From JADJNW01 sp033761835 (GTDB taxonomy: Bacteria; Bacteroidota; Bacteroidia; Chitinophagales; Saprospiraceae): 10,887 nucleotides of DNA. The stretch spans positions 1 to 10,887 of the forward strand of contig JANRME010000003.1 in assembly GCA_033761835.1 (NCBI GenBank), written 5' to 3'. The notes beneath the pieces are model-generated. The model did not search any database. It had not been told where the DNA came from and worked only from the letters and a program-made list of their open reading frames with translations. Below, piece after piece: positions 6,780 to 10,887 of this stretch (positions are counted from its first letter, which is position 1; each line of letters begins with the position of its first letter). The translations under genes and the position numbers were made by a program.

Positions 6780-7709
6780 TCATAAAACTTCCATCATCTT
6801 TTGCCGCAATTTTGCATCAGGTAAGCGTCCGTAAAGCGCGCCCATATTGTCTTCCATATGTTTTACTTTGGAAGTAGCCGGAATAACACAAGTCACCGCC
6901 GGATGAGAAATAATAAATTTCAAGAAATACTGCCCCCAACTTACAATATCATAATCCTTTGCCCAATCGGGAAGGCTTTTACCTCTTACTTTTGAGAAAA
7001 GCGAACCACTCTCAAAGGGCTGATTGATAATAACCGCCACGCCTTTGTCCTGCGCGAGCGGCAATAAGCTCTTCTCTACATTACGACTTTGTAAAGAATA
7101 ATTAATTTGTATAAAATCGAGTTTTTCTGTTTTTATAAGTCTTTCCAAATCACCGTGCGCGCTGTCCACGTAATGCGTCGCGCCGATATAACGAATTTTG
7201 CCTTCCCCTTTCCATTCTCGTAATGTTTTGATATGTGTCTGAAAATCAACAAGATTATGTACTTGCATCAGATCGATCGGATTGCTACGCATCTCTTTCA
7301 TTGAAGTATTCATCTGGCGAATGCCTGCATCTCTACCACTCGTCCAGACTTTAGTTGCCATAAATAATTTGTCCAAAACATTTAATTCTGTTGCCAAATC
7401 GCCCACCACTTCTTCTGAAGAGCCATACATCGGCGAAGAGTCAATCACCGCACCGCCCATATCCACAAAGGTTTTGAGTACTTGTTTCAGACTTTCACGT
7501 TCTGATTGGTTATTCCCTGCATCAAAAGTTTGCCAAGTGCCCATGCCTACTGCTGGAAGCACTTCACCTGAAGAAGGGATTTTTCGTTTTATAATATTTT
7601 TATTTTGATTGCTCATAAAATCAAAGTTAGTAAAAGGCAATAAAAATGCGCCGCCACTCATGGCAGAAAGTTGCAGCATTTGTCTGCGGGAAATGTGATT
7701 TGTTTTCAT
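6780..7709 (-). CDS. Tat-signal aldo/keto reductase
   Basis: A 309-residue aldo/keto reductase. The catalytic tetrad is complete: D90, Y95 (DSSPMYGSSE), K120 (MATKVW) and H151 (MQVHN). The C-terminal half carries QINYS (201-205) and the cofactor-region VIPATSKVKHMEDNMG (275-290). These enzymes use NADPH to reduce aldehydes or ketones. The N-terminus has a twin-arginine motif, SRRQMLQ (7-13), and a hydrophobic segment (14-26) without an obvious AxA cleavage site. Periplasmic export or membrane anchoring by Tat is therefore likely but not certain. I start it at the ATG at 7709. The frame stays open further upstream, but that extension lies inside the preceding transporter gene and does not look like protein of this family. 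The start is 5 bases after the transporter stop, so the two form an operon. Substrate is unknown. Confidence 0.92.
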   Translation of the reverse strand: MKTNHISRRQMLQLSAMSGGAFLLPFTNFDFMSNQNKNIIKRKIPSSGEVLPAVGMGTWQTFDAGNNQSERESLKQVLKTFVDMGGAVIDSSPMYGSSEEVVGDLATELNVLDKLFMATKVWTSGRDAGIRQMNTSMKEMRSNPIDLMQVHNLVDFQTHIKTLREWKGEGKIRYIGATHYVDSAHGDLERLIKTEKLDFIQINYSLQSRNVEKSLLPLAQDKGVAVIINQPFESGSLFSKVRGKSLPDWAKDYDIVSWGQYFLKFIISHPAVTCVIPATSKVKHMEDNMGALYGRLPDAKLRQKMMEVL

Positions 7710-7714
7710 AATCT

Positions 7715-8962
7715 TTATTTTGAATGTAAATAAAAATCGTAATTCGCCAGTTTTCGACTGTTTTGAAACCACCATATTCCTAAAGGTATAACAGAAATTA
7801 ATAAAAATTTTATTCCCAATCCTTCTGCAATCAATCCGCACCACCAACTTCCCGCCAAGTCGCCACCTCGTGAAAAGATTGTGTCAGCAAAATTTTTCGC
7901 ACCGAACTTTGCATCTTTTGTAATATTTGTATAAAATATTTCACGTAAAGGTTTGATAATTGAATAGTTACCTGCCCGATGGATAGTAATACTCAGGATA
8001 AGTAATATAATAGAAGGCTGACATATTAAACATACAAATGACAATAATGTAAGCAATGGAACAGCTGTTAGCAAAAAATTTGATCTTGAGTGAGCGATCA
8101 ATTTTTGAAATAAAAATAATTGTATTATTAAAGTAGTCGTATTTATTATGGTTGCAATTAACGCTAAAAGTGTTGTTTTTTCTATGTAATCTTGAGAAAA
8201 GTTCTCTACTAATGAAAGTTGCTCATAATATAAGAAGGTATTCATGATAGCATAAATAAAATTACTTACCGCCATTGAACTAAGGAAAGAAGACTGATAA
8301 ATATAGCGAATCGGTTGCCAAAAATATCGGAACGAATAGGGTTTGAGCTTGATGAAACATTTAGACTCTTCTTGTGTTTGTGAAAAATACAATATTTTAT
8401 TCTGAGTATAAAGAAAAAGAAATAATAATGCAGAACCAATTAATAGCAAAAAGGAAGTGTCCCCCCAATGAGATACAAAGCCTGCCAATGCTGATCCTGC
8501 AATAGCCCCAGCGCTCCCGCCCGCAGCGATGTACCCGAAGCTTGCTTTGGCGCGATCTTTATCTAATAAATACACCATCAAGCTCCAATATAATGAAATA
8601 CTAAATAAATTGAACACGCTCCATCCAATAAAAAAAGTCCATTGCAGTAATGGTTTAGTGCTCAAATCATCATAACAACAAAAAAGAATTAATAACATAA
8701 TAATTAAAAAACTGTATAATCCATTTAGAAGGATTTTCAACTTTATTCTCTTGATGAAGAAAGCAAAACACAAAGAGAATAGCAATAATACGATAAAAGT
8801 ACCCGAGAATAGCCATTGAATATGCGCTGTACCAATCGTAATTCCGATTTCATCCCGTAAGGGTCGCAATAAAAAATTGCAGCAGTTGATTAAAAAAAAA
8901 CCTGAAATGCTCCTGAAAAGCCAAGGCTTTAAAATTTGCTCTCCCCTACCCCTTTTGGTCAT
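7715..8962 (-). CDS. TLC (ATP/ADP translocase)-like / MFS-type transporter
   Basis: A 415-residue polytopic membrane protein with about twelve helices. It resembles the TLC/NTT nucleotide-transporter superfamily and its free-living relatives. Key features are FLLRPLRDEIG in helix 1 (residues 30-40), LYWSLMVYLLDKDRAKASFGYIAAGGSAGA-type sequence (124-153), and KPLREIFYTNI followed by AKNFADTIFSRGGD (337-347 and 355-368). In rickettsial and chlamydial members the family exchanges ATP for ADP. The role in free-living bacteria is not established, so ATP exchange should not be assumed. RPLRD (33-37) and KPLRE (337-341) occupy similar places in the two halves, suggesting internal pseudo-symmetry. 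The reading frame contains a T9 run near its 5' end and a G6 run in the middle. It is directly upstream of, and co-oriented with, an aldo/keto reductase gene 5 bases away. Confidence 0.8.
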   Translation of the reverse strand: MTKRGRGEQILKPWLFRSISGFFLINCCNFLLRPLRDEIGITIGTAHIQWLFSGTFIVLLLFSLCFAFFIKRIKLKILLNGLYSFLIIMLLILFCCYDDLSTKPLLQWTFFIGWSVFNLFSISLYWSLMVYLLDKDRAKASFGYIAAGGSAGAIAGSALAGFVSHWGDTSFLLLIGSALLFLFLYTQNKILYFSQTQEESKCFIKLKPYSFRYFWQPIRYIYQSSFLSSMAVSNFIYAIMNTFLYYEQLSLVENFSQDYIEKTTLLALIATIINTTTLIIQLFLFQKLIAHSRSNFLLTAVPLLTLLSFVCLICQPSIILLILSITIHRAGNYSIIKPLREIFYTNITKDAKFGAKNFADTIFSRGGDLAGSWWCGLIAEGLGIKFLLISVIPLGIWWFQNSRKLANYDFYLHSK

Positions 8963-8966
8963 AAAT

Positions 8967-9003
8967 GCTTGTACGTTTTCTACAAAACAAGCGTATTACA
9001 AGC
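8967..9003. promoter_or_regulatory. Imperfect inverted repeat upstream of the transporter gene
   Basis: gcttgta (8967-8973) and tacaagc (8997-9003) are perfect 7-base inverted arms. The next two bases inward (cg and cg) also pair if a 3-base bulge is allowed. The repeat ends 5 bases from the transporter start codon. It could be an operator or a leader hairpin; in an AT-rich gap it could also be chance. No good -33/-7 promoter was found in the 100-base gap. Confidence 0.25.
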
Positions 9004-9062
9004 AAAGCATCTACCGAATTAATTAAATCATCATTATTATTATTTGGAAAATGAATAAAATA

Positions 9063-9452
9063 TTAAATCGAAATAAAAAATGGTAATAAAAAAAGGAAAA
9101 ACCCGAGTATAAACAGCGCTGTCAAAATATGTACTGAATAATGATTAATCCGTAAAAAAATAAATTGCTCCAACGTGCGTCCGAGCCAAAACAAAGCAAA
9201 ACCTAGAAGCAGAAAGCGCCCCAACGAAGTTTCGTAAAGGGTTCTCGTAAAAAAGAAACAAAGCATCGCCATCAACAGAAAGACATATATCAAACGGATA
9301 TTCAGGATTTGGAGAATGGCTTGGTTAGAGAAATGCAACTTAGGTAACTCCGTTTTCCAAGCAAAGATTTTCCAGAAATATAAATGAAAAACGGCGAAGC
9401 CCAATGCGTGGGCTCCGCCGAGGAGGATCAATATTTTTGCAAGGTTTTCCAT
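9063..9452 (-). CDS. Small four-helix membrane protein, unknown function
   Basis: A 129-residue hydrophobic protein with about four membrane helices (residues 5-31, 51-69, 78-101 and 107-127). Helix 1 carries polar and aromatic residues in GGAHALGFAVFHLYFWKIFAW (12-32), and an LGRTLEQ motif (90-96) ends the third helix. H15, H23 and H104/H108 could be functional, but no known motif is recognised. I do not recognise the family. Its ATG shares one base with the TAA stop of the upstream DUF697-SHOCT gene (TAATG). This strongly suggests one transcript, translational coupling and possibly a shared membrane complex. The next leftward gene, the transporter, begins 100 bases downstream and is probably a separate unit. 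Confidence 0.8.
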   Translation of the reverse strand: MENLAKILILLGGAHALGFAVFHLYFWKIFAWKTELPKLHFSNQAILQILNIRLIYVFLLMAMLCFFFTRTLYETSLGRFLLLGFALFWLGRTLEQFIFLRINHYSVHILTALFILGFFLFLLPFFISI

Positions 9453-10144
9453 TAGAATTCCTCAATCAACTTCTTTTTCATCTGCTCAAATTCTTCAGAT
9501 GAGATGATGCCCTGTTCCTTCATTTCCGCTAATTGCTTGATGCGCTCTATTACTTTGCTTTGATCGGCAGCCGCAGGCTCAGGGTCGCCTTTCGGGGCAG
9601 CAGTTTTGGCTTTTTTGGCGTCTTCTTCTTTTTTTAGTTCTTCAGCCACTTTTTTGCCTTTCTCAAATTTTTCCTTGTAAGACCTTCTCACTCGCTCTAC
9701 ATCAAAATCTAGAATCGTTCCGCCAAGTTCAAAATGCTTTTTGAAAACTTCGCCCAACGCATAAGTAGAAGCACCATTGAATACTGCCAAAGTCGCCCCT
9801 CCAATGATAGTGCCTACTCCTGGAATGAGTTTTAGAGCACTGCGCACGCCCATTTTGGTAAGGATAGAAGTCGTCAAAGCCGAGATGACTGCTTTACCTT
9901 GATTTTCTTTGAATTCTACATCAAACACTTTGCACAACTGACGAATCATATCCAATTGTACCGCACCCGCGGCCAGTACATCCATCAAAGGCAATGGGAT
10001 AAATCCAACGCCCATGCCAATGAGCATATGGTTGCGAATGACACTATCGGCGTGTTTCGACCGTTCCTGCTTGATATCTTCGCTCATAAATTGTTTTTTT
10101 ATCTGCTTCGCAGCGTAGTTGATTATTTGCTTTTTGTCAAACAT
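9452..10144 (-). CDS. DUF697 (YcjF-like) domain protein with C-terminal SHOCT domain
   Basis: A 230-residue protein. Residues about 35-145 form a DUF697-type domain with two hydrophobic segments: IGMGVGFIPLPLMDVLAAGA (42-61) and a glycine-rich LIPGVGTIIGGATLAVFNGA (106-125). A charged, probably coiled-coil stretch follows (150-180), then an Ala/Pro linker. The C-terminal SHOCT domain (197-229) has the typical LAEMKEQGIISSEEFEQMKKKL pattern. DUF697 is best known fused to GTPases; here no GTPase domain is present. SHOCT is a short oligomerisation or membrane-association module. The protein is probably a membrane-associated scaffold, function unknown. I chose the ATG at 10144. The alternative ATG at 10195 adds residues unlike the family and lies upstream of a perfect -7-type box (10165-10172). 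It is coupled to the 4TM gene downstream. Confidence 0.85.
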   Translation of the reverse strand: MFDKKQIINYAAKQIKKQFMSEDIKQERSKHADSVIRNHMLIGMGVGFIPLPLMDVLAAGAVQLDMIRQLCKVFDVEFKENQGKAVISALTTSILTKMGVRSALKLIPGVGTIIGGATLAVFNGASTYALGEVFKKHFELGGTILDFDVERVRRSYKEKFEKGKKVAEELKKEEDAKKAKTAAPKGDPEPAAADQSKVIERIKQLAEMKEQGIISSEEFEQMKKKLIEEF

Positions 10145-10164
10145 TGAATTTACGAATTTGTATC

Positions 10165-10172
10165 CAAATTTA
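10165..10172 (-). promoter_or_regulatory. Candidate -7 box for the DUF697-SHOCT operon
   Basis: On the minus strand this reads TAAATTTG, a perfect match to the Bacteroidota TAnnTTTG -7 element. It lies 20 bases before the ATG at 10144. No clear TTG -33 element sits 17-23 bases upstream, so support is partial. If real, it excludes the alternative start at 10195. Confidence 0.35.
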
Positions 10173-10227
10173 ATAGTAAAACAAACATCGCGCATTTTTT
10201 CTCGACTATTCCTCCACTTTTTTGGAT

Positions 10228-10262
10228 AAAAAAGAGCAGCCGACCATTATTGGCGGTGCTCT
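10228..10262 (-). terminator. Rho-independent terminator, leftward
   Basis: Read on the minus strand, an 11-base-pair stem (arms 10252-10262 and 10233-10245, two single-base bulges, 6-base loop aataat) is GC-rich. It ends in a run of six T (10228-10233 are A on the plus strand). This is a textbook intrinsic terminator for transcripts coming from the right. It insulates the DUF697 operon from the upstream NTF2-like gene, whose stop lies about 240 bases away. Confidence 0.75.
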
Positions 10263-10300
10263 CCGATTAGAATTAGGTTATTAGACTTTATACCGAATAA

Positions 10301-10341
10301 TTTTTAACCGCTAATGTTGCGAAGCAATGCAGCGGTAAAAA
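10301..10341. other. Long imperfect hairpin
   Basis: ttttt (10301-10305) pairs with aaaaa (10337-10341). Next, accgct (10307-10312) pairs with agcggt (10331-10336), leaving A10306 bulged. Inside, ttgc (10317-10320) pairs with gcaa (10324-10327) around a GAA loop, and the two flanking pairs are G-U if the RNA is read rightwards. There is no T-run after the stem in either direction, so it is not a classic terminator. It borders the CTTTGCG repeat cluster and may belong to the same element. Confidence 0.45.
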
Positions 10342-10358
10342 CCTGTTTTCAAGCAAAA

Positions 10359-10384
10359 CTTTGCGATCCTTTACGCACTTTGCG
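10359..10384 (+). repeat. CTTTGCG direct-repeat cluster
   Basis: Three spaced copies of a 7-base unit are present: ctttgcg (10359-10365), ctttacg (10369-10375) and ctttgcg (10378-10384), at 9-10 base intervals, followed by tttaaaaaaa. The last copy also forms a small palindrome, acgca-ctt-tgcgt (10373-10385). The rightward translation contains AKLCDPLRTLRLKKRI. I recall this type of spurious peptide from dispersed intergenic repeats of many Bacteroidota. Class membership is from memory and unverified. Confidence 0.5.
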
Positions 10385-10448
10385 TTTAAAAAAACGAATA
10401 TCATTTAGTCTGTATAATATCTATTATTTTGCTATAAATTTCACCCAA

Positions 10449-10480
10449 AGCCACACCCTGCTTGTTTGCGAGGTGTGGCT
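10449..10480 (-). terminator. Hairpin downstream of the NTF2-like gene
   Basis: Arms agccacacc (10449-10457) and ggtgtggct (10472-10480) form a perfect 9-base, GC-rich stem. After a 2x2 internal loop there is a further GC/GC pair. It begins 23 bases past the stop codon of the leftward NTF2-like gene. On the minus strand it is followed by ttgggtg rather than a strong T-run, so termination may be partial. The better terminator is at 10228-10262. Confidence 0.5.
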
Positions 10481-10503
10481 GTATTATCCGAAGACATAAT
10501 AAA

Positions 10504-10887
10504 TTAATCCCCCATTCCTATTTGTAGCCCTTCAAATTTCCATGGGCTTTCGGTTTCAATTCGAAAAATAAATTTAGCTGGATTTCCCGTAGATGTGGTT
10601 ACGGATACTTCCCAAATCCCTTCTGATGATTGTGAAGCATTTAAATTGACAAATGTAAGCTCGCCCATATCGGCATAGAAATTTTTGTAATTTTCAAGCC
10701 TTTTTTCAATAGGAAGAGCAGCTTCGCTTTTTTTAGCATAATCGTCAAAAAATTGGCGCATTTTTTCTGCATCACCTGTGTTAAAGGCATCCAGGTATTT
10801 TTTGATGGTTATACCTGCACCAGTTTCCGGCAATTTTTCTAATAATGGCCCAGTATATTTCTCTTTTCTTCCCTCATTTCCATCTCC
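10504..10887 (-). CDS. NTF2/SnoaL-like domain protein, N-terminus cut by window edge
   Basis: The reading frame is open from the right edge to the TAA at 10504, giving 127 visible residues of a protein that starts outside the window. The first in-frame start-like codon in view is a TTG at 10833, but the frame continues upstream of it with plausible coding sequence (GPLLEKLPETGAG), so the gene is treated as partial. ITIKKYLDAFNTGDAEKMRQFF, ADMGELTFVN and WEVSVTTSTGNPAKFIFRIE, ending near PWKFEGLQIG, match the alpha+beta cone-shaped NTF2/SnoaL-like fold. Such domains often sit after a signal peptide or at an end of secreted hydrolases and peptidases in Bacteroidota. No catalytic residues can be assigned from this part. 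Function is unknown. Confidence 0.7.
   Translation of the reverse strand, partial: GDGNEGRKEKYTGPLLEKLPETGAGITIKKYLDAFNTGDAEKMRQFFDDYAKKSEAALPIEKRLENYKNFYADMGELTFVNLNASQSSEGIWEVSVTTSTGNPAKFIFRIETESPWKFEGLQIGMGD

Larger units (their letters stand above)
10196..10503. other. Structured intergenic region without a gene
   Basis: No credible coding sequence is seen here. A 61-codon frame on the plus strand (10314-10499) is explained by repeat-like sequence. The region holds a leftward intrinsic terminator (10228-10262), a long hairpin (10301-10341), a cluster of CTTTGCG-type repeats (10359-10384) and a second hairpin near the right gene end (10449-10480). It could be a long 3' region, a repeat insertion, or a small RNA locus ending at the terminator. 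No promoter for such an RNA could be supported. Confidence 0.5.

Noticed and set aside
7710..7847. Upstream extension of the aldo/keto reductase to an ATG at 7847
   Set aside because: The added 46 codons overlap the transporter gene and precede a complete twin-arginine leader starting at 7709.
9026..9045. ATT/ATC triplet tract as a microsatellite
   Set aside because: It is short and interrupted, within an AT-rich gap, and expected by chance.
10314..10499. Plus-strand 61-codon open frame
   Set aside because: It spans the hairpins and the CTTTGCG repeat cluster; the peptide resembles spurious translations of intergenic repeats and has no protein-like features.
24..10887. A defence island, toxin-antitoxin, retron, CRISPR or phage system
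   Set aside because: No nuclease, reverse transcriptase, integrase, repeat-spacer array or toxin family was recognised; all genes fit metabolic, transport, regulatory or membrane families.

Overview
The window looks like a piece of chromosome from a free-living member of the Bacteroidota, most likely the Chitinophagaceae/Sphingobacteriales side. This is an inference. The base composition is low in G+C, start codons are preceded by A-rich stretches without clear Shine-Dalgarno sequences, and promoter-like boxes resemble the Bacteroidota TTG/TAnnTTTG type. Gene types common in that phylum are present: Tat-exported Gfo/Idh/MocA oxidoreductases, and an AraC regulator with a multi-helix membrane domain. 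Two short intergenic sequences resemble dispersed repeats I recall from Bacteroidota genomes. No phage, insertion sequence, CRISPR array, rRNA or tRNA was seen.

Layout: the left two thirds (24-6712) is read rightwards and the right third (6780 to the edge) leftwards, so the two halves converge at about 6713-6779. Rightward genes are a KdgF-like cupin, an atypical SDR with degenerate active-site motifs, a class I SAM methyltransferase, a small four-helix membrane protein, a Na+/phosphate symporter with a PhoU-like tail, a Tat-signal Gfo/Idh/MocA oxidoreductase, and a membrane-anchored AraC-type regulator. A strong hairpin separates the last two. Leftward genes, in order of transcription from the right edge, are an NTF2-like protein cut by the window edge, a DUF697+SHOCT protein coupled to a small four-helix membrane protein, and a TLC (ATP/ADP translocase)-like transporter followed 5 bases later by a Tat-signal aldo/keto reductase.

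The clearest functional units are three pairs: cupin + SDR (30-base gap, perhaps uronate or other carbon-acid metabolism), DUF697-SHOCT + 4TM (TAATG overlap), and transporter + aldo/keto reductase. The rest read as single genes. The only long non-coding stretch (about 10145-10503) is rich in structure: three hairpins, one of them a good leftward intrinsic terminator, and a CTTTGCG repeat cluster. I do not see a clearly new multi-gene defence or mobile system. The most interesting leads are the nucleotide-translocase-like transporter paired with a periplasm-directed reductase, the stand-alone DUF697-SHOCT/4TM pair, and the SDR lacking the catalytic Tyr/Lys.
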